From NCBI RefSeq assembly GCF_004117935.1, contig NZ_SDOY01000145.1:1-64000 (forward strand): DNA of 64,000 nucleotides, written 5' to 3'. This document shows, in pieces, positions 39,044 through 47,295 of the stretch (the stretch's first letter is position 1; each line of letters starts with the position of its first letter). The position numbers were made by a program, and so were the translations under genes. The DNA comes from Streptomyces roseicoloratus. Its GTDB lineage: Bacteria; Actinomycetota; Actinomycetes; Streptomycetales; Streptomycetaceae. The notes beneath the pieces are model-generated. The model was not told where the DNA came from and ran no database searches. It saw only the letters and a list, made by a program, of their open reading frames with translations.

Positions 39044-40524
39044 GCCGGCCGCCGGCCGCGGCGGGCTCGCGGGCCCGCCGGATTCGTCCGGTCCGTCGGG
39101 CCCGTCGGGCCCGTCAGGTCCGTCGGGTTTGCCCGGTCCGCGGGGTCGGTGCGGCTCGCGGGGGGCTGGGGCGGCGCCTGGGCGGCCCGCGGGTTCCTGG
39201 GGGCCGGGACGGTGGGCTCGCCGGCGGTGACCTCGGGCTGCCAGCCGTGGTCGTGGAGCGCCCGGGTGAGCGCCTCGACCATGCGCGGGTCGAAGTGGCT
39301 GCCCGAGCACCGCCGCAGCTCGGCGAGGGCCGTCTCGACCGGGCGGGCGCGACTGTAGGAGCGCGTGGAGGTCATGGCGTCGAAGGCGTCGGCCACGGCG
39401 ACCACGCGCGCGTACTCCGGGATCTGCTCGCCCTTGAGGCCGTACGGGTAGCCGGAGCCGTCCATGCGTTCGTGGTGGTGGAGGATCGCGGTGCGGGCCT
39501 CGCCGAGGAAACCGATGCCGCGGACCATCTCGTGCCCGTACTCGGGGTGGAGTTCGATGATCCGGCGTTCCTCGGGGGTGAGGGGTCCGTCCTTGCGCAG
39601 GACGCGGGTGGGGACGCCGAGCTTGCCGACGTCGTGGAGGATGCCGGCGAAGCGGACGACCTCCAGACGGGGCTCGTCCATGCCGAGCTCACGGGCGATC
39701 AGGACGGAGGCGTGGCCGACGCGTTCGCTGTGGCCGCGGGTGTAGCGGTCCTTGATGTCGACGGCCTGGACGAGGGCCCGGATGGTGGCCTGGTGGGCGG
39801 CGCGCTCCCGGTGGTACTGGGCGAAGCCCCAGCAGGAGATGTACATGGGCAGCAGGACGAAGAGGGCGGCCGCCGGGCCGTAGCTGCTGCGCCAGAGGAC
39901 GGCCATCATGAGGCCGGCGAGGCCGTGGACGGTGTGCGGGGCCAGGAACCGGCCGAGCAGGCCCCGCCAGGCGGTGCGCAGCGGGAACTGTTCGGCGGTG
40001 GCGCGGATGGCGCCGTCGAGGGCGGCGAGGGCCAGGCAGAAGGTGAGGGCCGTGGCTCCGGCCGGGAGCAGGACGTACGGGAAGTCGGGGGTGTCCGGCC
40101 CGAGTCCGAGGGCATCGGGGCAGCGGAGGGCCTGGCCGGCCCGCGCGGCGGCCCCTACGGCGAGGGCGAGCCGGGCGGCGCGCCAGGCCCGGCGGAGGCC
40201 GAAGGGCGGGCGCTCGACGCGGGCGAGCAGGGCGCCGGGCAGGGCGGTGAGCGCGGCGGCGGCGGGCGGCAGCAGCAGCGCGGCGGTGAGCAGGACGGGG
40301 AAGAAGGAGCCCGTGCCGGGCAGTGCGGGGACGCGGTCCGGGCCGCCGCCGAGGACCCGGACGGCGAGCCGGCAGCGGGCGGGCAGCGCGCAGACCGGGT
40401 GGAGCGCCGCGAGCAGCAGCACGGTCGGCCAGGACGTGCCGGGGCGTAAGGCGGGCAGGGTGACCGCGGCGGCGGCCAGCAGGGCACAGCCGACGAGCAC
40501 GCGCGCCGATCGCGGGACCACCAT
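39040..40524 (-). CDS. Membrane HD-GYP domain protein (putative cyclic-di-nucleotide phosphodiesterase)
   Basis: About 494 residues from the ATG at 40524; starts further out (GTG at 40536, ATG at 40586) cannot be excluded because no ribosome site is clear. The N-terminal half has about seven membrane segments with the pattern VLLPMYISCWGFAQYHRER before the catalytic part. The HD-GYP domain is complete: TRGHSERVGHAS, GILHDVGKLGVP, HPEYGHEM, HHHERMDGSGYPYGL. The C-terminal tail is low-complexity Pro/Thr/Asn (repeats of PTGPTD type). Coupled to the degenerate second gene. Confidence 0.85.
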   Translation of the reverse strand: MVVPRSARVLVGCALLAAAAVTLPALRPGTSWPTVLLLAALHPVCALPARCRLAVRVLGGGPDRVPALPGTGSFFPVLLTAALLLPPAAAALTALPGALLARVERPPFGLRRAWRAARLALAVGAAARAGQALRCPDALGLGPDTPDFPYVLLPAGATALTFCLALAALDGAIRATAEQFPLRTAWRGLLGRFLAPHTVHGLAGLMMAVLWRSSYGPAAALFVLLPMYISCWGFAQYHRERAAHQATIRALVQAVDIKDRYTRGHSERVGHASVLIARELGMDEPRLEVVRFAGILHDVGKLGVPTRVLRKDGPLTPEERRIIELHPEYGHEMVRGIGFLGEARTAILHHHERMDGSGYPYGLKGEQIPEYARVVAVADAFDAMTSTRSYSRARPVETALAELRRCSGSHFDPRMVEALTRALHDHGWQPEVTAGEPTVPAPRNPRAAQAPPQPPASRTDPADRANPTDLTGPTGPTDRTNPAGPRARRGRRPA

Positions 40525-40621
40525 CACGGCTGTCACGCTAGCGAGTCGGGGTGCGCGGAGCGGCCGTGCAGGGGCTTTTCGCACCATCGGGTGATACAAG
40601 CGGATGGTGCGACAGACGGAC

Positions 40622-40654
40622 CGGGAGCCGGGCGATGTCCTCGCCCGGCTCCCG
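40622..40654 (-). terminator. Terminator downstream of rsrA
   Basis: Perfect 14-bp stem CGGGAGCCGGGCGA (40622-40635)/TCGCCCGGCTCCCG (40641-40654), loop TGTCC, about 150 nt beyond the rsrA stop. The gap also carries direct repeats of GCGCGGTCCGTGT near 40711-40737. Confidence 0.75.
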
Positions 40655-40802
40655 TCACACACGGAGGGGTGCTGCGCGCCGTGGTCCACCTGACGCGGTC
40701 TGCGGGGCGCGGTCCGTGTCGCGCGGTCCGTGTGGCGCGGTCTGCGCGCGTGACCTGCGTGCCGTCGCCCACATGCCTCGTGGCCGCGTCGGCGTCCCGC
40801 GG

Positions 40803-41114
40803 CTACTGCTCCTGCGGCGTCGCGGAGGGCGCGGCCACGTCCTGCTCGGGCACCAGATGGCCCGAGCGGATCAGTTCGATCCGGCCCATGACCTTGGAGC
40901 GCAGGTCGACCGGCACGTCGTCACTGCCGCAGCAGCGCTTGACCAGCTTCTTCACGGCCTGTTCGAGGCCGTACTTCTCCAGGCACGGGGAGCACTCCTC
41001 GAAGTGCACCTCGAACTTGGTGCATTCGCCGTCGGGCATCTCTCGGTCGAGGAACTCGTAGAGATGGTCCAGGACCTCTGAGCAGTCCGTCTCGTGCGGG
41101 TCTCCGCAGCTCAT
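40803..41114 (-). CDS. rsrA: Redox-sensitive zinc anti-sigma factor RsrA
   Basis: 103 residues. The ZAS zinc site is complete: C11 (HETDCSEV), H37, C41 and C44 in HFEECSPC, with the additional C3, C31, C61 and C62 known in this family. Oxidation to disulfide releases zinc and SigR. It lies 6 bp after sigR in the same operon. The length is close to the 105 residues of S. coelicolor RsrA. Confidence 0.97.
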   Translation of the reverse strand: MSCGDPHETDCSEVLDHLYEFLDREMPDGECTKFEVHFEECSPCLEKYGLEQAVKKLVKRCCGSDDVPVDLRSKVMGRIELIRSGHLVPEQDVAAPSATPQEQ

Positions 41115-41120
41115 GAGCCC

Positions 41121-41768
41121 CTAGCCTTTCAGATCGTGCGACGACTCACCGGCGCCCGCGGAAACCAGCCCGCGATCGCGGGCGTAGTCCTCGAGCATGC
41201 CGCGCAGCTGGCGGCGGCCCCGGTGCAGCCGGGACATCACCGTACCGATGGGTGTACCCATGATGTCCGCGATCTCCTTGTACGCAAAGCCCTCGACATC
41301 GGCCAGATAGACGGCGATGCGGAACTCCTCGGGGATCGCCTGCAGCGCTTCCTTCACGTCCGAGTCCGGCAGGTGGTCGAGGGCCTGGGACTCGGCGGAC
41401 CGCAGTCCGGTCGACATGTGCGACTCGGCGCGGGCGAGCTGCCAGTCCTCGATCTCCTCGGCAGCCGAACGCTGGGGCTCACGCTGCTTCTTGCGGTACG
41501 AGTTGATGAAGGTGTTCGTGAGGATGCGGTACAGCCACGCCTTCAGGTTCGTGCCCTCGCGGAACTGGTGGAAGGAGCCGTACGCCTTCGCGTAGGTCTC
41601 CTGCACCAGGTCCTCGGCGTCCGCGGGGTTGCGCGTCATGCGCAGGGCGGCCGAATACATCTGGTCGAGGTAGCCGAGGGCGTCCCGCTCGAAGCGCGCG
41701 TTGCGCTCCTCGGTCGTCTCCTCGGGGCCTTCGTCGGTCCCTGTGTCGGTACCGGTGACCGGACCCAC
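41121..41768 (-). CDS. sigR: Thiol-stress sigma factor SigR (with upstream-start isoform)
   Basis: ECF sigma factor controlling thioredoxin and mycothiol genes. The short form starts at the GTG at 41768 (GPVTGTDTG) just after GGAGGA and is 215 residues. In the same frame an ATG at 41933 (MGSTICPQRPQ) adds exactly 55 residues, the length of the unstable SigR' form known in S. coelicolor. Region 2 reads DAEDLVQETYAKAYGSFHQF, region 4 FAYKEIADIMGTPIGTVMSRLHRGRRQL. A sigma-R promoter lies upstream of the long-form start, so induction yields the long form and ends the response. Confidence 0.96.
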   Translation of the reverse strand: MGPVTGTDTGTDEGPEETTEERNARFERDALGYLDQMYSAALRMTRNPADAEDLVQETYAKAYGSFHQFREGTNLKAWLYRILTNTFINSYRKKQREPQRSAAEEIEDWQLARAESHMSTGLRSAESQALDHLPDSDVKEALQAIPEEFRIAVYLADVEGFAYKEIADIMGTPIGTVMSRLHRGRRQLRGMLEDYARDRGLVSAGAGESSHDLKG

Positions 41769-41981
41769 CTCCTCCAGCGCTGCGGCGAACCCGAACGCGG
41801 ACCCGCTCGCTTCGGAGGATAGACGAGGAACCGCTCCGTCCGCCGCCCGAACGGGCGCGCTCCTGGGCGCGGGCAGTACCGTCCAGTCCAGGTCAGCGGC
41901 CTGCGGGCGCTGCGGGCAGATGGTCGAACCCATGCGACGGACTCCCTGCTTCCTTGTTCCGGCTGTACCGACGTCCCTCAC

Positions 41982-42008
41982 AACAGCGGCCTGGGGCTCG
42001 GCATTCCC
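41982..42008 (-). promoter_or_regulatory. SigR-dependent promoter of sigR-rsrA
   Basis: On the minus strand: GGGAAT (-35) then 18 bp then GTT (-10), the exact sigma-R consensus spacing. GGAAT is at 42007-42003 and GTT at 41984-41982. It is about 50 bp upstream of the long-form ATG at 41933, so its transcript includes the SigR' start. Confidence 0.88.
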
Positions 42009-42023
42009 GGCGTCGCCGGGCGG

Positions 42024-42656
42024 TCAGCGAAGTGACGCGATCCACCCGCCGACCTCGCGGATGATCATGTCCAGGGCCTCGTCCTGCGTGAGCGGGGCCC
42101 GCTTCGGCACGGCGAAGCCGTGGTCGCCGTACGGGATCTCGACGAGGGCGTGGTCGCCCGGCGGGAACTCGTCGGGCCTGCCGAACGGGTCGTTGCCGCC
42201 CTGCACGACCAGGGTCGGCACGCCGGCGCCGCGCAGTTCGTCACCTCGGGACTTCTCCGGCCTGCCGGGCGGGTGCAGCGGGAAGCTCAGGGCGAGGACG
42301 GCGCTCGCGCCGAGCTCGTGGGCGGTGCGGCAGGCCACCCGGGCTCCGGCGCTGCGCCCGCCGGCGATCACCGGCAGGCCGGGCGCGGTGAGCGCGGGCC
42401 ACAGGCCGCGCCACCCGGTGTCCAGGGTCTTCGGCGCGGGCGCGACCTTCTTGCCGGCGACCCGCCAGGGCTGTTCGACCAGCGCCACGGTCACGCCCTC
42501 GGCCGGCAGCGCCGCGGCCAGCGCCCGCAGGTCGCGGGCCTCGATGCCGCCGCCGGCGCCGTGGCTCACGGCGAGCACGGTCCACGGCTCCTTCGCGGCG
42601 TGCCAGGTGATCCGGGCGTCCCCGGCGTCGGTCGGAACGGTCTCGCTCTTCGTCAC
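42024..42656 (-). CDS. Alpha/beta hydrolase (KANL3/Tex30 type)
   Basis: 210 residues from the GTG at 42656 (a second GTG at 42662 is equally possible; no strong ribosome site). Alpha/beta hydrolase elements: VLAVSHGAGGG (oxyanion region), nucleophile elbow GGRSAGARVA, acid residue in VQGGNDPFG and catalytic His in YGDHGFAVP. Similar to dienelactone-hydrolase-like proteins of unknown substrate. It lies just upstream of the sigR promoter but is codirectional with the SRAP gene; the 194-bp gap behind it has a small hairpin (CCGCCC-GAA-GGGCGG, 42749-42763). Confidence 0.82.
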   Translation of the reverse strand: MTKSETVPTDAGDARITWHAAKEPWTVLAVSHGAGGGIEARDLRALAAALPAEGVTVALVEQPWRVAGKKVAPAPKTLDTGWRGLWPALTAPGLPVIAGGRSAGARVACRTAHELGASAVLALSFPLHPPGRPEKSRGDELRGAGVPTLVVQGGNDPFGRPDEFPPGDHALVEIPYGDHGFAVPKRAPLTQDEALDMIIREVGGWIASLR

Positions 42657-42850
42657 GGTCACCCGCCCATCCTGCCCGGCGCGCGATCCGCGGCGCGGAT
42701 CACGGCCCGCCAGGGCGTGTGTCGACAGGAGCGTCGTCCGCCCGAAGGGCGGGCCCGGCGGTGTCCGGTGCGTGTCGGGGCGACCCGACAGCGCGGCGAG
42801 CGTGCGTGCCGGGCGCCGCCGGGCAGGCGGGACTTTCGACGCACGCCCTC

Positions 42851-43666
42851 CTAGAAGAGCGTCGCCACCTCCGGCCCCTCCAGCTCCGTCAGGAGTTCGG
42901 GTCCGTTGTTCCGCACGTTGCTGACGGCGGTCGCGACCGGGTAGGCGCGCATCAGGCCCTCCGGCGGCGGGGCGAGCAGCGAGCGCAGCTCGTCGAGGCC
43001 GGTGCGGGACGGGTCGAGCCAGGCGTCCCAGTGGTCGGGGGTCAGCATGAGCGGCATCCGGGGGTGGATGTCGGCGAGCGAGCGCGGACCCTCGGCCGGT
43101 GCCACGCCCAGCGGGCCGGACTCGGCCTCGGTGGTGACCACCGAGCAGGTCGCCCACCAGGCCTGCGGGTGGTCGTCGGGCAGGGTGCGGTCGCGCCAGA
43201 ACTCGTAGATCCCGGCCATGGCGAAGACCGAGCCGTCGGCGGGGGTCACGAAGTACGGCTGCTTGCGGGGCCGCTTCTTCCTGCCCTCGACCTCCAGCTC
43301 CCGCTCCTCGGCGGCGGTGACCCACTCGTAATAGCCGTCGGCGGGCAGGATGCAGCGGCGGGCCGAGAAGGCCTTCTTGAAGGAGGGCTTCTCGTGCAGG
43401 GTCTCCGCGCGCGCGTTGATCATCCGGGCGGCGCCCTCCGGGCTCTTCGCCCAGGACGGCACGAGCCCCCACTTCAGGACCCGCATCTGGCGAACCGGCC
43501 GGCGCGATTCCGCGTCTTTGAGGGGACGCTCCAGGATCGCGTAGACCTCCTTGGTCGGGGCCACGTTCCAGTCGGGGGCCAGGGTCTCCTCCGGCTCCCA
43601 CTTCTCGACCTCGAAGGCGTCCACCAGATCCTCGGGGCGCCTGCTCGCCGCATACCGTCCGCACAT
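42851..43666 (-). CDS. yedK: SOS-response-associated peptidase (SRAP/YedK/HMCES family)
   Basis: 271 residues from the ATG at 43666, chosen because Cys must follow Met: MCGRYAASR exposes Cys2, which forms the stable crosslink to abasic sites in single-stranded DNA. The other active-site residues are visible in WNVAPT (Asn), INARAET, and HPRMPLML (catalytic His). The function is protection of abasic DNA. Divergent from the membrane protease-like gene, with 50 bp between starts. Confidence 0.93.
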   Translation of the reverse strand: MCGRYAASRRPEDLVDAFEVEKWEPEETLAPDWNVAPTKEVYAILERPLKDAESRRPVRQMRVLKWGLVPSWAKSPEGAARMINARAETLHEKPSFKKAFSARRCILPADGYYEWVTAAEERELEVEGRKKRPRKQPYFVTPADGSVFAMAGIYEFWRDRTLPDDHPQAWWATCSVVTTEAESGPLGVAPAEGPRSLADIHPRMPLMLTPDHWDAWLDPSRTGLDELRSLLAPPPEGLMRAYPVATAVSNVRNNGPELLTELEGPEVATLF

Positions 43667-43716
43667 AAGTGCCACACTGCCAGGTCCCGACCCCGACCGA
43701 GGAGCCCGTCCGCGAA

Positions 43717-44412
43717 ATGAGCCCCGAACTCGACCTCCTCGGCACCCAGCCCGCGCCCGCCACGTGGATCGTGGTCGCCACGGCGGTCGCCGCCCTCGCC
43801 GCGGTCGTGCCGCGCCCCATATGGCGGCTGTCCAGGAACGCGATCACCATCGCCCACGAGGGCGGCCACGGCCTGGTGGCCCTGCTCACCGGCCGGCGCC
43901 TCCAGTCGATCCGGCTGCACTCGGACACCAGCGGGCTCACGGTCTCGCGGGGCCGGCCCACCGGGTTCGGCATGATCCTCACGGCCGCCGCCGGGTACAC
44001 CGCCGCCCCGCTGCTCGGCCTCGGCGGCGCCGCACTGCTCGCCTCGCACCACGTGACGCTGCTGCTCTGGCTGGCCACGGCGCTGCTCCTGGCGCTCCTG
44101 GTGATGGTGCGCAACGCGTACGGGATCTTCACGGTCCTGCTGACCGGCGCGCTGTTCCTGCTGGTGTCCTGGCTGGCGGCCCCGGACGTGCAGTCCGTGT
44201 TCGCGTACGCGGCGGTGTGGTTCCTGCTGCTCGGCGGGGTCCGACCGGCGTTCGAACTGCAGGCCAAGCGTCGGCACGGCGGCGCCGGGGACTCGGACGC
44301 CGACCAGCTCTCCCGGCTCACCCACGTGCCCGCCGCGCTGTGGCTGTTCTTCTTCCACACGGTGTCCCTGAGCGCCCTGATCGGCGGCTTCCGCTGGCTC
44401 CTGGCGTGGTGA
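43717..44412 (+). CDS. M50-like membrane metallopeptidase homologue
   Basis: 231 residues, ATG at 43717. Contains HEGGHGLVALL (HExxH zinc site) after the first membrane segment and about six hydrophobic segments in total. The second M50 signature (NxxPxxPLDGG) is not seen; instead VMVRNAYGIF follows, as in the Streptomyces M50B subgroup. Proteolytic activity is plausible but not certain. Divergent from the SRAP gene and 20 bp before aroA. Confidence 0.83.
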   Translation: MSPELDLLGTQPAPATWIVVATAVAALAAVVPRPIWRLSRNAITIAHEGGHGLVALLTGRRLQSIRLHSDTSGLTVSRGRPTGFGMILTAAAGYTAAPLLGLGGAALLASHHVTLLLWLATALLLALLVMVRNAYGIFTVLLTGALFLLVSWLAAPDVQSVFAYAAVWFLLLGGVRPAFELQAKRRHGGAGDSDADQLSRLTHVPAALWLFFFHTVSLSALIGGFRWLLAW

Positions 44413-44432
44413 CTCCCCCGTAAAGTGAGGGC

Positions 44433-45794
44433 ATGACCGAAAGCCCCGCGTCCACCGATCCGCTCACCGGCCTCTGGCCCGCCCCTCATGCCGGCGGCGC
44501 CGTCGACGCCACCGTCACCGTGCCCGGATCGAAGTCGGTCACCAACCGCGCCCTGGTGCTGGCCGCGCTGGCCGCCGAGCCGGGCTGGGTGCGCCGCCCG
44601 CTGCGCTCGCGCGACACGCTGCTGATGGCGGAGGGCCTGCGCGCCCTCGGCGTGAGGATCGAGGAGACGGTGTCGTCCAGCTCCTCCGCCGCGGGCGGCC
44701 CGGACGCCGGCGGTACGGGCGGCGAGGCCTGGCGGGTCATCCCGGCCGGGCTGCGCGGCCCGGCGGCCGTGGACGTCGGCAACGCGGGCACCGTCATGCG
44801 CTTCCTGCCGCCGGTCGCGGCCCTGGCCGACGGCCCGGTGCGCTTCGACGGCGACCCGCGTTCCCACGAGCGCCCGCTGCACGGCGTGATCGACGCGCTG
44901 CGCGCGCTGGGTGCCCGCATCGACGACGACGGGCGCGGGGCGCTGCCGATGACCGTGCACGGGGCGGGCGGTGTCGAGGGCGGTGTCGTGGAGATCGACG
45001 CCTCCTCGTCGTCCCAGTTCGTCAGCGCCCTGCTGCTCTCGGGCGCCCGCTTCAACCAGGGCGTGGAGGTGCGGCACGTCGGCGGCCGGCTTCCCTCGCT
45101 GCCGCACATCCGGATGACGGTCGACATGCTGCGGGCGGTCGGCGCCCAGGTCGACGAGCCCGAGCACGGCGGGCGCCCCGACGTGTGGCGGGTGACGCCG
45201 TCGGCGCTGCTCGGCCGGGACCTCGTGGTGGAGCCCGACCTGTCGAACGCCCAGCCGTTCCTGGCCGCGGCGCTGGTCACCGGCGGCCGGGTCACGGTGC
45301 CGGACTGGCCGGAGCGGACCACCCAGCCCGGTGACGCGCTGCGGGAGATCTTCACCGAGATGGGTGGCTCCTGCGAGCTGACCGAGCGGGGCCTGACCTT
45401 CACCGGCTCCGGGAAGATCCACGGCATCGACGTGGACCTGGGCGAGGTCGGCGAGCTGACGCCGGGCATCGCGGCCGTCGCCGCGCTCGCCGACTCGCCG
45501 TCCACGCTGCGCGGCGTCGCCCATCTGCGGCTGCACGAGACGGACCGGCTGGCGGCGCTGACCAAGGAGATCAACGGTCTCGGCGGCGACGTCACGGAGA
45601 CCGAGGACGGTCTCCACATCCGCCCGCGCCCGCTGCGCGGCGGCGTCTTCCACACGTACCACGACCACCGGATGGCGACCGCGGGCGCGATCATCGGCCT
45701 GGCCGTGGAGGGTGTGGAGATCGAGAACGTGGCGACGACGGAGAAGACCTTGCCGGACTTCCCGAGGATGTGGACCGAAATGCTCGGAGTCTGA
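44433..45794 (+). CDS. aroA: 3-phosphoshikimate 1-carboxyvinyltransferase (EPSP synthase)
   Basis: 453 residues. Substrate-binding motifs: GSKSVTNRALVLAAL near the N-terminus, VGNAGTVMRFLPPVAAL, SSSSQFVSALLL, and C-terminal HETDRLAAL and YHDHRMATAGAI. Adds enolpyruvate to shikimate-3-phosphate for aromatic amino-acid synthesis. A loop of about 25 residues (SSSSAAGGPDAGGTGG) after position 85 is an actinobacterial insertion. 3 bp upstream of rsgA, likely in one operon. Confidence 0.97.
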   Translation: MTESPASTDPLTGLWPAPHAGGAVDATVTVPGSKSVTNRALVLAALAAEPGWVRRPLRSRDTLLMAEGLRALGVRIEETVSSSSSAAGGPDAGGTGGEAWRVIPAGLRGPAAVDVGNAGTVMRFLPPVAALADGPVRFDGDPRSHERPLHGVIDALRALGARIDDDGRGALPMTVHGAGGVEGGVVEIDASSSSQFVSALLLSGARFNQGVEVRHVGGRLPSLPHIRMTVDMLRAVGAQVDEPEHGGRPDVWRVTPSALLGRDLVVEPDLSNAQPFLAAALVTGGRVTVPDWPERTTQPGDALREIFTEMGGSCELTERGLTFTGSGKIHGIDVDLGEVGELTPGIAAVAALADSPSTLRGVAHLRLHETDRLAALTKEINGLGGDVTETEDGLHIRPRPLRGGVFHTYHDHRMATAGAIIGLAVEGVEIENVATTEKTLPDFPRMWTEMLGV

Positions 45795-45797
45795 GCC

Positions 45798-46808
45798 ATG
45801 CGGCGTTACGGGAAGCACACCGACGAGGACGACATCCGCCAGCGGCCCAACCGCAAGGGCACCCGCCCCCGTACCAGCATCCGGCCCAAGCACGAGGACG
45901 CCGAGGAGGGCATGGTCCTCACCGTCGACCGCGGCCGGCTGACCTGCCTCGTCGACGACCGGGTCGTGATGGCGATGAAGGCGCGCGAGCTGGGCCGCAA
46001 GGCCGCCGTGGTCGGCGACCGGGTCTCCCTGGTGGGCGACCTGTCCGGGGAGAAGGACACCCTCGCCCGGATCGTGCGGATCGGCGAGCGCAGTTCGGTG
46101 CTGCGCCGGACCGCGGACGACGACGACCCGTTCGAGCGGGTGGTCGTCGCCAATGCGGACCAGCTGGCGATCGTGACGGCGCTCGCCGATCCGGAGCCGC
46201 GTCCGCGGCTGATCGACCGCTGTCTGGTCGCGGCCTACGACGGCGGGCTTTCGCCCTTCCTGGTGCTGACGAAGTCCGACCTGGCACCGCCGTCGGCGCT
46301 CCTGGAGCTGTACGGCGACCTGGACATCCCGTACGTCGTCGTCAACCGCGAGGAGCTGTACGACGGCGGCGCGGCGGACCGGGTGCGCGAGTACCTGGGC
46401 GACCGGGTGACCGCGTTCGTGGGGCACTCGGGCGTGGGCAAGACGACGCTGGTGAACGCGCTGGTGCCGGAGGAGCGGCGGCGGGTCACCGGCCATGTGA
46501 ACGCGGTGACGGGCCGCGGCCGGCACACCACGACCTCGGCGCTCGCGCTGCCGCTGGACAAGGCGGACGGCTGGGTCATCGACACGCCGGGCGTGCGGTC
46601 CTTCGGGCTGCACCACGTCGACCCGGCCCGGGTCATCCACGCCTTCCCGGACCTGGAGCCGGGCACCGAGGAGTGCCCGCGGGCGTGCAGCCACGACGAG
46701 CCGGACTGCGCGCTCGACGCGTGGGTGGCGGAGGGCCACGCGGATCCGGCCCGGCTGCTGTCGCTGCGCCGGCTGCTCGCGACCCGCGAGCGCCGCGAGG
46801 GCGACTGA
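45798..46808 (+). CDS. rsgA: Ribosome-small-subunit-dependent GTPase RsgA
   Basis: 336 residues. OB-fold N-terminus, then the circularly permuted GTPase: TKSD (G4) before GHSGVGKTTLVNAL (G1) and DTPGVRSF (G3). C-terminal zinc site with CPRACSHDEPDC. Acts in late maturation of the 30S subunit. It directly follows aroA (3-bp gap), the pair being conserved in Streptomyces. Confidence 0.95.
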   Translation: MRRYGKHTDEDDIRQRPNRKGTRPRTSIRPKHEDAEEGMVLTVDRGRLTCLVDDRVVMAMKARELGRKAAVVGDRVSLVGDLSGEKDTLARIVRIGERSSVLRRTADDDDPFERVVVANADQLAIVTALADPEPRPRLIDRCLVAAYDGGLSPFLVLTKSDLAPPSALLELYGDLDIPYVVVNREELYDGGAADRVREYLGDRVTAFVGHSGVGKTTLVNALVPEERRRVTGHVNAVTGRGRHTTTSALALPLDKADGWVIDTPGVRSFGLHHVDPARVIHAFPDLEPGTEECPRACSHDEPDCALDAWVAEGHADPARLLSLRRLLATRERREGD

Positions 46809-46916
46809 GCGGTCGACGGGGCCACCGCGGAGGGAGCGGCCGGGGCGCCGGGTGGGACGCCGGCGGCGCGTTCGCCCGTCTCGCGCACGTTTGCGGGCGC
46901 GGGCGCCTGGCAAGTG

Positions 46917-46936
46917 CATAATCGCACCAAGTGCGA
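46917..46936. promoter_or_regulatory. Promoter element and operator-like palindrome upstream of the SMR gene
   Basis: CATAAT (46917-46922), a fair -10 box, runs into the perfect palindrome TCGCAC-CAA-GTGCGA (46922-46936). A repressor bound here would block the promoter. The likely candidate is the TetR-family protein encoded convergently at 47187-47840. The start codon is 36 bp further on. Confidence 0.55.
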
Positions 46937-46971
46937 CGAAGCAGTCACCGACGGCGTGGGAGGCACTGACG

Positions 46972-47295
46972 ATGGCGTGGCTGCTGGTGGTGGTCGCCGG
47001 GCTGCTGGAGACCGGGTTCGCGGTGTGCCTGAAGCTCTCCCACGGCTTCACGCGGCTCTGGCCGACCATCGCCTTCGCGGCCTTCGCGCTCGGCAGCTTC
47101 GGTCTGCTGACCCTGGCGCTGCGCAAGCTGGACGTGGGTCCGGCGTACGCGGTGTGGACCGGTATCGGCGCGGCGGGGACCGCGATCTACGGGATGGTCT
47201 TCCTCGGCGACGTGGTGTCCACGCTCAAGATCGTCTCGATCACGCTGGTGATCGCCGGGGTGATCGGCCTCCAGCTGTCCGGCTCGGCGCACTGA
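46972..47295 (+). CDS. SMR-family efflux transporter (Gdx/SugE-like)
   Basis: 107 residues with four membrane segments. The first helix carries the essential Glu (GLLETGFAVCLKLSHGFT), and the pattern with LKxSHGFTRLWP resembles the Gdx/SugE branch, which exports guanidinium, rather than the EmrE drug branch. The next helix has GPAYAVWTGIGAAGTA, the SMR signature. I saw no guanidine riboswitch upstream. Its last 109 bp overlap the 3' end of the TetR gene on the other strand. Confidence 0.9.
   Translation: MAWLLVVVAGLLETGFAVCLKLSHGFTRLWPTIAFAAFALGSFGLLTLALRKLDVGPAYAVWTGIGAAGTAIYGMVFLGDVVSTLKIVSITLVIAGVIGLQLSGSAH

Noticed and set aside
46809..46971. A guanidine riboswitch before the SMR gene
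   Set aside because: I see no ykkC or mini-ykkC hairpin pair with conserved ACGR loops; only a DNA-type palindrome.
42024..47126. A 1700-residue open frame on the minus strand
   Set aside because: It runs antisense through aroA, rsgA and others, whose plus-strand products carry full family motifs. Only its last 210 residues form a recognisable protein (the hydrolase). Long antisense frames are common at this G+C.
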